A DNA stretch of 64,000 bases from Domibacillus sp. PGB-M46 (GTDB lineage Bacteria > Bacillota > Bacilli > Bacillales > Domibacillaceae). The notes beneath the pieces are model-generated. The model did no database searches. It was not told the DNA's origin and saw only the letters and a program-made list of their open reading frames with translations. Positions 36,171-44,901 of the stretch are shown here, one piece after another. Numbering within the stretch: position 1 is the first letter of the stretch; the number at the start of each line of letters is the position of its first letter. A program made the translations under genes and the position numbers. The DNA lies in the NCBI RefSeq assembly GCF_022668875.1, contig NZ_JAKGCR010000005.1, positions 124,001 through 188,000 of the forward strand. The letters are read 5' to 3'.

Positions 36171-36231
36171 CGGGAAAAGGTGGTACCGCAAGCAGCCTCT
36201 TCGTCCTTTTCAGACGGCGGGGCTTTTTTTT
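36171..36231 (+). promoter_or_regulatory. T-box antiterminator/terminator of valS
   Basis: The T-box sequence GGTGGTACCGC (36179-36189) lies in an antiterminator whose arms AAAAGG (36175-36180) and CCTTTT (36205-36210) pair around the bulge TGGTACC. It competes with a terminator GCCTC..CGTC / GACG..GGGGC (36195-36223) with eight T. Uncharged tRNA-Val would favour read-through. No Stem I with a Val specifier is recognised between the likely start of transcription and the T-box. Confidence 0.85.
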
Positions 36232-36241
36232 ATGATGTCCA

Positions 36242-36355
36242 AGCTCCAGGCGCCATCAGCAAGGGCATAAGCCGGTTCCTTCCGGAGGTACAAACCGCTT
36301 CTGTGAGGGGGTGTCTTAAGCTTGCCGCTGAAAAACGTGTGCCTCGCGCTTTTTT
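36242..36355 (+). repeat. Dispersed MITE-like repeat, copy B (valS leader)
   Basis: Starts AGCTCCAGGCGCC (36242-36254) and ends GTGCCTCGCGCT (36339-36350) followed by TTTTTTAC; imperfect terminal inverted repeats as in copy A before lonA. It lies between the T-box terminator and the valS Shine-Dalgarno, in the same orientation to the gene as copy A. Confidence 0.75.
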
Positions 36356-36371
36356 ACAAGGAGGAAAAACA

Positions 36372-39014
36372 ATGTCACAACAAGAAACAACGATGCCGAC
36401 AAAATATGATCCACAGGCGATCGAGAAAGGCCGATACGACTGGTGGACAGCCGGCAAATTTTTCGAAGCAAAAAACGATGAATCCAAAACCCCTTACACG
36501 ATTGTGATTCCGCCCCCGAATGTTACAGGCAAGCTTCACCTTGGGCATGCATGGGATACAACACTGCAGGATATTTTAACGCGCATGAAGCGCATGCAGG
36601 GCTTTGACGTTCTATGGCTTCCAGGAATGGACCATGCCGGTATCGCGACACAGGCAAAAGTAGAACAGAAGTTAAAAGAAGAAGGCAAGACCCGATATGA
36701 TCTTGGCCGTGAGAAATTCCTTGAAGAATCATGGAAATGGAAAGAAGAATACGCCGGGCATATCCGTGCCCAGTGGGCAAAGCTTGGTCTTGGCCTTGAC
36801 TACAGCCGGGAACGCTTTACGCTGGATGAAGGGTTGTCAAAAGCCGTTCGTGAAGTATTCGTAAAGCTGTATGAAAAAGGGCTCATCTACCGTGGTGAGT
36901 ACATTATCAACTGGGATCCGTCTACTAAAACGGCGCTGTCAGATATTGAAGTTATCTATAAAGATGTACAAGGTGCTTTTTATCATATGAAATATCCGCT
37001 TGAGGACGGATCAGGCTCTATTGAAGTTGCCACAACACGCCCGGAGACGATGCTTGGTGATACGGCCGTAGCGGTTCATCCGGAAGATGAGCGCTACAAA
37101 CATTTAATCGGTAAAAATGTTGTCCTGCCAATTGTCGGCCGGGTAATTCCAATTATCGCTGATGAGTATGTAGATCCAGAATTCGGAAGCGGTGTTGTGA
37201 AAATTACGCCAGCGCATGATCCGAACGATTTTGAAGTCGGAAACCGTCATGATCTTCCGCGTATCCTTGTGATGAACGAAGACGGAACAATGAACAAAGA
37301 AGCCGGTACATACGGCGGCATGGACCGTTTTGAATGCCGTAAGCAGATTGTCAAAGATCTTCAGGAACAAGGTGTCCTATTTAAGATTGAAGACCATTTA
37401 CATTCAGTCGGCCATTCGGAAAGAAGCGGCGCTGTTGTCGAGCCGTATTTGTCTACCCAGTGGTTCGTTAAAATGGGTCCTTTGGCTGAACAAGCCGTTG
37501 AGCTTCAAAAAAACGAAAACAAAGTAAACTTTGTACCGGATCGTTTTGAAAAAACATACCTGCATTGGATGGAGAACATCCGTGACTGGTGTATTTCCCG
37601 TCAGCTTTGGTGGGGGCACCGCATTCCAGCCTGGTATCATAAAGAAACAGGTGAAGTTTATGTAGGGCAGGAAGCGCCTCAGGATGCAGAAAACTGGGAG
37701 CAGGATACCGACGTACTTGATACATGGTTCTCATCAGCTCTGTGGCCGTTTTCAACGCTGGGCTGGCCAGATGAGGATTCTGCTGAATTCAAGCGCTATT
37801 ACCCGACTGCAGCCCTTGTAACGGGGTATGATATTATTTTCTTCTGGGTATCCCGAATGATTTTCCAGGGGCTTGAATTTACAGGTGAACGCCCGTTTGA
37901 AGATGTTTTAATCCATGGTCTTGTACGCGACGCAGAAGGGCGCAAAATGTCGAAGTCTCTTGGCAACGGCGTGGATCCGATGGAAGTCATTGACCAGTAC
38001 GGTGCCGATTCACTTCGCTACTTCCTTGCAACGGGAAGCTCGCCTGGACAGGACTTGCGCTATACAACCGAGAAAGTGGAAGCAACATGGAACTTTGCCA
38101 ATAAAATTTGGAATGCGTCTCGATTCGCCCTGATGAATATGGGCGGCATGACATATGATCAAATTGATTTGACGGGCAAAAAATCAGTTGCAGATGAATG
38201 GATTTTAACACGCTTAAATGAAACGATTGAAAGCGTGACACACTTATCGGATAAATACGAGTTCGGGGAAGTCGGCCGGACGCTGTATAACTTTATTTGG
38301 GACGATTTCTGTGACTGGTATATTGAAATGGCGAAACTGCCGCTGTACGGGGAAGACGAACAGGCGAAGCAAATGACCCGTTCGGTTCTTGCTTATGTGC
38401 TCGACAGCACAATGCGTCTTCTGCATCCATTTATGCCGTTTATTACCGAAGAAATTTGGCAGAACCTGCCGCATGAAGGGGAAACGATTGTCGAAGCATC
38501 ATGGCCAACAGCAGATGATTCTTTAACAAACAAAGAAGCAGCAGCCAGCATGAAGCTGCTCGTTGATATTATCCGTGCTGTGCGCAACATTCGTTCAGAA
38601 GTGAACACGCCGATGAGCAAGAAAGTACCGCTTGTTTTAAAAGCAAAAGACGAAGCAGTTCTTTCTACTTTAACAGAAAACCGCTACTACATTGAGCGAT
38701 TCTGTAACCCGGATGAGCTTGTAATTGATGCAAACCCGGCAGTGCCTGAAAAAGCGATGACAGCTGTTGTAACGGGAGCCGAGCTCTTTATGCCGCTTGC
38801 AGGTCTATTAAATATTGATGAAGAAATTGCCCGTCTTGAAAAAGAAAAAGCAAAGTGGCAGTCTGAAGTAGACCGCGTACTGAAAAAGCTGTCTAATGAG
38901 CGGTTTATCTCAAAAGCACCGCAAAAAGTCGTTGATGAAGAGCGCGCGAAAGAAGCGGATTACCGTGAAAAACTCGCTGCTGTTGAAGCACGCATCGAAG
39001 ATTTAAAGAATTAA
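36372..39014 (+). CDS. valS: Valyl-tRNA synthetase
   Basis: Class I synthetase charging tRNA-Val, with a CP1 editing domain removing Thr. The 880-residue protein has HIGH as [15 protein letters not shown] near residue 47, the editing domain ([19 protein letters not shown], about 225-390), KMSKS as [15 protein letters not shown] near 520, an anticodon-binding helical domain ([11 protein letters not shown]) and a C-terminal coiled coil ([20 protein letters not shown], last about 65 residues). ATG 36372 follows AAGGAGG by 7 bp. Controlled by the T-box upstream. Confidence 0.98.
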   Translation: MSQQETTMPTKYDPQAIEKGRYDWWTAGKFFEAKNDESKTPYTIVIPPPNVTGKLHLGHAWDTTLQDILTRMKRMQGFDVLWLPGMDHAGIATQAKVEQKLKEEGKTRYDLGREKFLEESWKWKEEYAGHIRAQWAKLGLGLDYSRERFTLDEGLSKAVREVFVKLYEKGLIYRGEYIINWDPSTKTALSDIEVIYKDVQGAFYHMKYPLEDGSGSIEVATTRPETMLGDTAVAVHPEDERYKHLIGKNVVLPIVGRVIPIIADEYVDPEFGSGVVKITPAHDPNDFEVGNRHDLPRILVMNEDGTMNKEAGTYGGMDRFECRKQIVKDLQEQGVLFKIEDHLHSVGHSERSGAVVEPYLSTQWFVKMGPLAEQAVELQKNENKVNFVPDRFEKTYLHWMENIRDWCISRQLWWGHRIPAWYHKETGEVYVGQEAPQDAENWEQDTDVLDTWFSSALWPFSTLGWPDEDSAEFKRYYPTAALVTGYDIIFFWVSRMIFQGLEFTGERPFEDVLIHGLVRDAEGRKMSKSLGNGVDPMEVIDQYGADSLRYFLATGSSPGQDLRYTTEKVEATWNFANKIWNASRFALMNMGGMTYDQIDLTGKKSVADEWILTRLNETIESVTHLSDKYEFGEVGRTLYNFIWDDFCDWYIEMAKLPLYGEDEQAKQMTRSVLAYVLDSTMRLLHPFMPFITEEIWQNLPHEGETIVEASWPTADDSLTNKEAAASMKLLVDIIRAVRNIRSEVNTPMSKKVPLVLKAKDEAVLSTLTENRYYIERFCNPDELVIDANPAVPEKAMTAVVTGAELFMPLAGLLNIDEEIARLEKEKAKWQSEVDRVLKKLSNERFISKAPQKVVDEERAKEADYREKLAAVEARIEDLKN

Positions 39015-39019
39015 TCGAG

Positions 39020-39053
39020 AAGACGAACCCGCCTCAAGGCGGTTCGTCTTTTT
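39020..39053 (+). terminator. valS terminator
   Basis: AAGACGAACCCGCC pairs with GGCGGTTCGTCTT (one bulged C), then TTT. Confidence 0.88.
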
Positions 39054-39076
39054 CGTACATAAGGAGAAGAAATAGC

Positions 39077-40366
39077 ATGAATACGTACGAAGAAGCACTT
39101 GCCTGGATTCATGGACGTCTGCGCGTAGGCATTAAGCCGGGTCTGATGCGGATGGAATATATGATGGAACGGCTTGATCATCCTGAGCGCCGCCTGCGTG
39201 CAGTCCATATTGGCGGAACAAATGGAAAAGGCTCGACTACCGCTATGCTGCGATCGATTTTAACGGAAGCCGGCTTTGAAACAGGGACGTTTACATCACC
39301 TTATATTGAACAATTCAATGAGCGGATCAGCGTTAATGGGACGCCTATTTCAGATGAAGAGATTACGGCTTTGGCAGTGAAAATTAAAACGATTGCAGAT
39401 GAAATGGAAGAGCTGGAAATGGGCGGGCCGAGTGAATTTGAAATCATTACGGCTATGGCTTTTTATTATTTTGCTTATATGCACCCGGTTGACCTTGTTT
39501 TATTTGAAGTCGGTCTTGGCGGCCGCCTGGATTCAACAAACATTGTTCATCCACTGCTGTCGGTGATCACCACGATTGGCATGGATCACCTTCAATTCCT
39601 TGGTGACACGCTGGAAGAAATTGCGCGGGAAAAAGCAGGCATTATTAAAAGCGGTGTGCCCGTTGTAACAGCGGTTCATCAGCCGGAAGCTCTTGCTGTG
39701 ATTGCCGAGACGGCAAAGCAAAAACGTTCAGCACTTTACCAATACGGCCGGGATTTCACGGGCAGCTGGACCGCTTCAACGGAAAAAGGAGAACAATTTG
39801 ACTTCACGTCCCTTTACAGCAGCCGTTCTGCCCTCGAAACGGGACTTGCCGGGCTGCACCAGGTGCAAAACGCGGCAACAGCTGTGATGGCAGCTGACTT
39901 TTTACGTGTATTTTACTCCTTTTTAATCGAAGAGCACCATATTGAGCAGGGGCTCCAAAAAGCCGTATGGCCGGGACGGTTTGAAACACTCTCAGACGAC
40001 CCGCTGATCATTGCAGACGGCGCCCATAATGAAGAAGGAGTAGAAGCACTTGTGCGGACAGCCGTCCAGCGGTTTCCGAATAAAAACATAACGATCCTGT
40101 TTGCGGCAATGAAGGACAAACCGCTGGATGGAATGATTGCACGCTTAAACCAAATGGCAGATCAGCTGTACCTGACTTCGTTTGACTTTCCAAGAGCCGC
40201 AGGCGCAAAAGAGTATGCACCATTTCAAAGCGCATCAGTTATATTTGATCCAGATTGTGTTAGGGTTATTCGAGACTTCCAGCAAAATTCTACCATTCAA
40301 GATATTCTTATTGTCACGGGCTCCCTTTATTTTATTTCTATGATAAAACAAGAACTAACCATTTAA
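39077..40366 (+). CDS. folC: Bifunctional folylpolyglutamate/dihydrofolate synthase
   Basis: Adds glutamate to dihydropteroate and folates. The 429-residue product shows the P-loop GGTNGKGSTTAML near 45-57, FTSPYIEQFNERI, FEVGLGGRLDSTNI, TTIGMDHLQFLGDTLEEIAREKAG in part, and in the C-terminal domain WPGRFETL and IADGAHNEEG. AAGGAGAAG precedes the ATG. The stop codon lies at the centre of a 24-bp inverted repeat. Confidence 0.97.
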   Translation: MNTYEEALAWIHGRLRVGIKPGLMRMEYMMERLDHPERRLRAVHIGGTNGKGSTTAMLRSILTEAGFETGTFTSPYIEQFNERISVNGTPISDEEITALAVKIKTIADEMEELEMGGPSEFEIITAMAFYYFAYMHPVDLVLFEVGLGGRLDSTNIVHPLLSVITTIGMDHLQFLGDTLEEIAREKAGIIKSGVPVVTAVHQPEALAVIAETAKQKRSALYQYGRDFTGSWTASTEKGEQFDFTSLYSSRSALETGLAGLHQVQNAATAVMAADFLRVFYSFLIEEHHIEQGLQKAVWPGRFETLSDDPLIIADGAHNEEGVEALVRTAVQRFPNKNITILFAAMKDKPLDGMIARLNQMADQLYLTSFDFPRAAGAKEYAPFQSASVIFDPDCVRVIRDFQQNSTIQDILIVTGSLYFISMIKQELTI

Positions 40367-40376
40367 ATGGTTGGTT
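40353..40376 (+). repeat. Inverted repeat at the folC stop
   Basis: AACTAACCATTT / AAATGGTTGGTT, self-complementary with one G-T pair, with the TAA stop at the apex. No T-run follows, so it is only a weak terminator candidate. Confidence 0.6.
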
Positions 40377-40632
40377 CAAAGTGGGGAAAAGGAGCAAAAG
40401 GATTATTTGCTCACTAGTTTACGTCGTTTTAGTGTCCTCCAAAAGATATTACTATCAGTGTTATTGTCTTCTTTTCTTTTTTTGGATTAAAGACCAAATG
40501 TATAAGTTCTTTAGATAGAGAGAGGGAAATGGTAAATATATGGGTGGAAATACGCCGTTTCTATATTTCATAACCAGAAAAATTTAAAGTATAGTGAGCA
40601 CAGAGTAAAGGAAGTGGAGGAGGAACATTAAA
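40377..40632. other. AT-rich leader region before comC
   Basis: No gene seen. The composition is much richer in A/T than the surroundings. It is presumably the regulatory region of the comC unit; ComK boxes (AAAA-N5-TTTT pairs) were looked for and only a degenerate half (AAATACGCCGTTT, 40548-40560) was found. Confidence 0.4.
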
Positions 40633-40755
40633 ATGATTAGGTTAATCAAATACAAACAAAGTAAGAATTTTATGTATCCGTTCACTTTTCAGAAGAAGGC
40701 CAACAGGTCAAAAATTCACAAAAAGTCTATGCGTGTTTCTAATGATCAAGTTTAA
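40633..40755 (+). CDS. Putative 40-residue basic protein coupled to comC
   Basis: A 40-codon frame behind an excellent GGAGGAGG site (40616-40623, 9 bp spacing). The peptide is strongly basic (MIRLIKYKQSKNF, then KKANRSKIHKKSMR) without a membrane segment. Its TAA overlaps the comC ATG as TAATG, and comC has no ribosome-binding site of its own, so translation of comC probably depends on this ORF. I do not recognise the family. It may be a leader peptide or a small protein in its own right. Confidence 0.6.
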   Translation: MIRLIKYKQSKNFMYPFTFQKKANRSKIHKKSMRVSNDQV

Positions 40756-41501
40756 TGGCGAATTCTTTGGTGATTTTTCTATATGGACTTGTTTTCAGTT
40801 CGTTTTATAATGTAATAGGGATACGTGTTCCAGCCGGAAAGTCAATTCTTTACCCGCCAAGCACATGCACTCACTGTCAGTATCGCTTAACTTTTGCTGA
40901 CTTATTGCCTCTTATATCCTATATCCTGTTAAAAGGCAGGTGTAGAAAGTGTAAAAAGAGTATTTCTCCTCTTTATTTTATAATGGAGCTCGTTACACCA
41001 CTGCTTTTTGTATTTGCATATCAAACTTTTGGCTCGTCGTTATCTTTTTTATACGCCTTTCTGCTTATTTCGTTACTTAGTATTCTTATTGTTTCAGATC
41101 TTGTTTATATGCTTATTCCAAATAAAATCTTACTGGTTTTTGGAAGTATCATATTTCCTATATGGCTTATTAAGCCTCTAGAATCTTGGGGAAACTCTTT
41201 GTTAGCCGCTTTATTCACTTTTGGTGTATTAGCAGCATTTGCTATGTTATCAAGGGGAGGAATTGGCGGAGGAGATATTAAATTGTTTGCGCTGCTTGGA
41301 TTTACGTTAGGATTTAAATTGATTCTGCTAGCTTTTTTCCTTGCTTGTTTCTTTGGAGCAGTCATAAGTCTTATTCTTTTATTTTTTGGAATAATAAAAA
41401 GAAAAGAACCTGTCCCTTTCGCTCCATTTATTTCGATGGGTACATTGCTAGCTTATTTTAAAGGTAATATATTTATTGATTGGTACTTAAGTTTCTTTTG
41501 A
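40755..41501 (+). CDS. comC: Prepilin leader peptidase/N-methyltransferase ComC
   Basis: Membrane aspartyl protease that cleaves and N-methylates the ComG pseudopilins of the DNA-uptake machine. The 248-residue protein has the zinc motif CTHC (38-41) and CRKC (63-66), about eight helices, and the two catalytic aspartates in IVSDLVYMLIPN (D115) and GGGDIKLFALLG (D174). The start overlaps the stop of a 40-codon upstream ORF. The gene is markedly more AT-rich than its neighbours. folC-comC-spoIIB order is as in B. subtilis. Confidence 0.95.
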   Translation: MANSLVIFLYGLVFSSFYNVIGIRVPAGKSILYPPSTCTHCQYRLTFADLLPLISYILLKGRCRKCKKSISPLYFIMELVTPLLFVFAYQTFGSSLSFLYAFLLISLLSILIVSDLVYMLIPNKILLVFGSIIFPIWLIKPLESWGNSLLAALFTFGVLAAFAMLSRGGIGGGDIKLFALLGFTLGFKLILLAFFLACFFGAVISLILLFFGIIKRKEPVPFAPFISMGTLLAYFKGNIFIDWYLSFF

Positions 41502-41556
41502 AAAACAGGTGTAAAGAAACGTATCTAGTGATCATCTTGTCTATTAAAAATTATAA

Positions 41557-41586
41557 GGACAGAATAGTATTTATTCTGTTCTTTTT
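41557..41586 (+). terminator. comC terminator
   Basis: GGACAGAATA / TATTCTGTTC (one G-T pair), loop GTATT, then five T. Confidence 0.88.
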
Positions 41587-41626
41587 GCTTTCTATAAGCC
41601 GTATGTTTAAGAGAGGAGGGATAAAC

Positions 41627-42220
41627 ATGGAAGAGCCAGACTGGACACGCCGGGATGGAGAGGTATTGATTTGGCAGCTTCCCGGCGAAGAAACGGTACT
41701 GCCGAAGCCGAAAAAAAAGCCTGCTTTAAAAGCAGGAACGGGAATCCTAATTATTTTTGCTGCTCTTTTAACAGGCAGTGTGTTCGGGCTGTTAATGATG
41801 AGCGCGGTTCCGGATCAAAAATCAGCCAAACAAGTGCAGGCATCGGGTACGCCTTCTGAGCAAGCGGCGCCGTCAGCAGAGGAGCCGGCCGAAAAAGGAA
41901 TAGCTGCTACCGAAAAAAATATTTCGCTGTTTGTTCTTCAAGGAGGGCTTTATTCTACAAAATCGGCAGCAGAAGAAGCAGCTGCTGCATCAGAAGAGCG
42001 GGCCGCTGTCCTTTCAACAGGGAAGCAATACAGCATGATCTACGGTGTTTTTTTCTCCAAACCTGAAGCGGATCAAGCCGAGCAGCAATTGGAAGCGGAC
42101 GGAACAGCCGCTTATGTAAAAGAAACGAAAGTCACTGTTTCAAGCGAAGAAGAAAAAGCGTTAAAAAAAGCGGCAGAGGATCAGCAGTTGGAAGAAGCCG
42201 CCTCGATTCTGTCACCCTAG
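41627..42220 (+). CDS. spoIIB: SpoIIB-like SPOR-domain membrane protein
   Basis: Position between comC and maf and domain layout suggest SpoIIB, which helps engulfment and septal localisation in early sporulation. The 197-residue protein has a cytoplasmic start (MEEPDWTRRDGEVLIWQLPG), one membrane helix (about 36-60, GILIIFAALLTGSVFGLLMM), an Ala/Glu linker, and a C-terminal SPOR-like region (ISLFVLQGGLYSTKSAAEEA, YSMIYGVFFSKPEADQAEQQL) that binds denuded peptidoglycan in the family. Shorter than B. subtilis SpoIIB (about 330). ATG 41627 follows GAGGAGGG; upstream frame lies in the comC terminator. Confidence 0.75.
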   Translation: MEEPDWTRRDGEVLIWQLPGEETVLPKPKKKPALKAGTGILIIFAALLTGSVFGLLMMSAVPDQKSAKQVQASGTPSEQAAPSAEEPAEKGIAATEKNISLFVLQGGLYSTKSAAEEAAAASEERAAVLSTGKQYSMIYGVFFSKPEADQAEQQLEADGTAAYVKETKVTVSSEEEKALKKAAEDQQLEEAASILSP

Positions 42221-42244
42221 CCTGCCTCCATCCGGCGGGTTTTA
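42221..42244 (+). terminator. spoIIB-like gene terminator
   Basis: CCTGCC / GGCGGG stem (one G-T pair) with 7-base loop and TTTTATTT. Confidence 0.7.
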
Positions 42245-42330
42245 TTTGTTTGCCGGTATGTTGTTTGATATGATAAACGCGTAACTCCCAATGACTCTTT
42301 ATATCCAACCAAAAGGAAAGGTGATCCTCT

Positions 42331-42954
42331 TTGACCCACATTATTTTGGCTTCATCATCGCCCCGCAGAAAAGAATTGCTTGCTCAAGTAAACATTCCTT
42401 TTATCGTTCATGCGGCCAATACGGACGAAACCATTGCACCCGGAACGCATCCGGCCCAGGCAGTTGAACAGCTTGCTCTACGAAAAGCAGAAGCTGTTTT
42501 GGCGGCGTACCCGGATAAAGTAGTGATCGGTGCGGATACCGTCGTAGCTGTTGGCGATCGTATTCTTGGAAAGCCGGAAACCGAGCAGGAGGCGATGGAC
42601 ATGCTTTGTATGCTTTCCGGCCGCCACCATGCCGTCTATACCGGTGTTGCCATTCTCTCGAGAAATGAAAAAGTGGTCTTTCATGAAAAAACCGACGTTG
42701 AATTTTGGGAACTGACAAAAGCGGAGATTGCGGCTTATATCAAGACAGGCGACCCATTTGATAAGGCAGGCAGCTATGGAATTCAAACAGCCGGCGCGCT
42801 TTTTGTTAAAGCGATTCACGGTGATTACTTTAATGTAGTGGGACTGCCGGTTTCCTCACTTCACCGCCGATTGAATCAATCGGGCCTTCTTGAGGACGGG
42901 CCGGGCCGGGCCGGTCCACGATTAAAAGAAGGGAAGAATCCAAATGACCCATGA
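42331..42954 (+). CDS. maf: Maf family nucleotide pyrophosphatase
   Basis: House-cleaning dTTP/UTP pyrophosphatase of the Maf family; overexpression blocks septation in B. subtilis. Motifs: LASSSPRRKELL at the N-terminus, VIGADTVVAVGDRILGKP, SGRHHAVYTGVAI, and DPFDKAGSYGIQTAGALFV. TTG start with AAAGGTGAT upstream. At 207 residues it is about 15 longer than usual owing to a Gly/Arg/Pro tail that overlaps radC by 11 bp. Confidence 0.95.
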   Translation: MTHIILASSSPRRKELLAQVNIPFIVHAANTDETIAPGTHPAQAVEQLALRKAEAVLAAYPDKVVIGADTVVAVGDRILGKPETEQEAMDMLCMLSGRHHAVYTGVAILSRNEKVVFHEKTDVEFWELTKAEIAAYIKTGDPFDKAGSYGIQTAGALFVKAIHGDYFNVVGLPVSSLHRRLNQSGLLEDGPGRAGPRLKEGKNPNDP

Positions 42955-43651
42955 TAAAACAATCCCGTCTCACCCGCTGATGATACGGGATGTTCCGCCG
43001 CACGACCGCCCGCGTGAAAGAATGATTGCGAGCGGTCCGCACAGTTTATCCAACCATGAACTCCTCGCTATTTTACTTCGTACCGGTTCAAAAGAAGAAT
43101 CCGTTCTGCAGCTGTCCAACCGTATCTTAATCCACTTTGAAGGCCTTCGCCTGCTCAAGGATGCCTCACTTGAAGAAATTACGTCCATCAAAGGAATAGG
43201 GGGTGCTAAAGCGATTCAGCTGATGGCGGCCGTTGAAATAGGGCGGCGTATAGAACGCTTAAAGTATGATGAGCGTTTTACCATCCGCTCTCCGGAAGAT
43301 GCCGCTAATTATATGATGGAAGAAATGCGCTTCTTAAGCCAGGAGCATTTTGTCGCGCTCTATTTAAACACAAAAAACCAGGTGATGCACAAACAAACCC
43401 TGTTTATTGGCAGCTTAAATGCCTCGATTGTCCACCCGCGCGAGGTCTTTAAAGAAGCATTCCGCCGTTCCGCTGCTTCGATTGTCTGTCTGCATAATCA
43501 TCCATCGGGCGACCCGTCTCCCAGCCGTGAAGACATCGATGTAACTAAACGGCTGGTGGAGTGCGGAAAAATATTAGGCATTGATGTCCTCGACCATTTG
43601 ATTATAGGCGAGAAGAAATATGTGAGTTTGAAAGAAAAAGGTTATTTATAA
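42944..43651 (+). CDS. radC: RadC/MPN-domain protein
   Basis: The 235-residue product has a helix-hairpin-helix segment (SIKGIGGAKAIQLMAAVEIG) and a JAMM/MPN metal motif with HFVAL, then HNHPSGDPSPSREDID. Despite the name, a direct DNA-repair role is doubtful and the true function is open. Overlaps maf by 11 bp with AAGGGAAG upstream. maf-radC-mreB is the conserved order. Confidence 0.96.
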   Translation: MTHDKTIPSHPLMIRDVPPHDRPRERMIASGPHSLSNHELLAILLRTGSKEESVLQLSNRILIHFEGLRLLKDASLEEITSIKGIGGAKAIQLMAAVEIGRRIERLKYDERFTIRSPEDAANYMMEEMRFLSQEHFVALYLNTKNQVMHKQTLFIGSLNASIVHPREVFKEAFRRSAASIVCLHNHPSGDPSPSREDIDVTKRLVECGKILGIDVLDHLIIGEKKYVSLKEKGYL

Positions 43652-43677
43652 CGCTATGCTTTTTTTTTTCGTTCCGC

Positions 43678-43683
43678 TATAAT
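43678..43683 (+). promoter_or_regulatory. Possible mreB -10 box
   Basis: TATAAT about 100 bp upstream of mreB, preceded by a ten-T run and no recognisable -35. Confidence 0.4.
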
Positions 43684-43787
43684 ATAAGTTATGGTTTTTG
43701 AGAAACTTTTCACACATTTTAAAACAGCCATATCTAGTGAAATGATCACGATAAAAAGGGTCTATTGAGGAAAGGGAGATACACTAC

Positions 43788-44798
43788 ATGTTTGGAATTG
43801 GGAGCCGTGACCTTGGCATCGACCTTGGAACAGCGAATACACTTGTTTATGCAAAAGGAAAAGGTGTTATTGTACGGGAGCCATCTGTTGTTGCATTGCA
43901 GACAGATACAAAACAGATCGTGGCAGTTGGGAATGATGCACGCAACATGATCGGCCGGACGCCGGGTAATATCATTGCCACACGCCCGATGAAAGACGGT
44001 GTTATTGCCGACTATGAAACAACAGCCACGATGATTAAGTACTACATTAAGCAGGCGACAAAAGGTGCAAGCGGCTTCCTATCAAGCAAGCCGTACGTAA
44101 TGGTTTGTGTGCCATCTGGTATTACAGCCGTTGAACGCCGCGCGGTGATTGATGCAACACGCCAGGCAGGGGCACGGGATGCTTATCCGATTGAAGAGCC
44201 GTTTGCAGCAGCCATCGGAGCCAATCTTCCTGTATGGGAACCAACGGGAAGCATGGTAGTAGATATCGGCGGCGGTACGACAGAAGTCGCGATTATTTCG
44301 CTTGGCGGTATTGTGACAAGCGAATCCCTTCGGATTGCCGGTGATGAAATGGATGATGCAATTATCGCGTATATCCGCAAGCAGTACAATTTGCTGATCG
44401 GAGACCGGACAGCAGAAATGATTAAAATGGAAATCGGGTCAGCCGGCGATGCGGAAGGCATTCCAAACTTGGAAATCCGCGGCCGTGATTTGTTGACAGG
44501 ATTGCCGAAAACGATTGAGATTACCGCACAAGAAATAGCAGATGCGCTAAAAGACACGGTTTACGCTATTGTAGAAACGGTAAAAAGCACCTTGGAAAAA
44601 ACGCCTCCGGAATTAGCAGCCGATATTATGGATCGCGGTATTGTACTAACGGGCGGCGGTGCGTTGCTGCGCAATTTAGACAAGGTGATCAGCAAGGAAA
44701 CCAATATGCCAGTTATTATTGCTGAAAATCCACTTGACTGTGTTGCAGTAGGAACGGGTCTTGCATTGGATCACATTCATCTGTTTAAAAACAAATAA
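43788..44798 (+). CDS. mreB: Rod shape-determining protein MreB
   Basis: Actin homologue organising lateral wall synthesis under the membrane. The 336-residue protein has phosphate 1 [15 protein letters not shown], phosphate 2 [18 protein letters not shown], and the adenosine motif [27 protein letters not shown] precedes the ATG. First of mreBCD; a very stable hairpin separates it from mreC. Confidence 0.98.
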   Translation: MFGIGSRDLGIDLGTANTLVYAKGKGVIVREPSVVALQTDTKQIVAVGNDARNMIGRTPGNIIATRPMKDGVIADYETTATMIKYYIKQATKGASGFLSSKPYVMVCVPSGITAVERRAVIDATRQAGARDAYPIEEPFAAAIGANLPVWEPTGSMVVDIGGGTTEVAIISLGGIVTSESLRIAGDEMDDAIIAYIRKQYNLLIGDRTAEMIKMEIGSAGDAEGIPNLEIRGRDLLTGLPKTIEITAQEIADALKDTVYAIVETVKSTLEKTPPELAADIMDRGIVLTGGGALLRNLDKVISKETNMPVIIAENPLDCVAVGTGLALDHIHLFKNK

Positions 44799-44808
44799 TC
44801 GTTGACGA

Positions 44809-44870
44809 TGAGGCCGGTTCTCCGCGCGTCTTAACCGGTTTTCCGGTGCGCGTTGAACCAGCCTCACCGT
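44809..44870 (+). repeat. Large hairpin between mreB and mreC
   Basis: Nested arms: TGAGGC/GCCTCA (44809-44814, 44861-44866), GGTTC/GAACC, CGCG/CGCG and an apical CCGG-TTTT-CCGG. Followed by CCGTTTT, so it could act as a partial terminator or as an mRNA processing/stability element. Confidence 0.8.
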
Positions 44871-44901
44871 TTTGAATGCTTAGAAAACTGAGGTGGAATT
44901 C

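Noticed and set aside
36165-36371. N-terminal extension of valS
   Set aside because: The codons are the T-box, its terminator and the repeat element.
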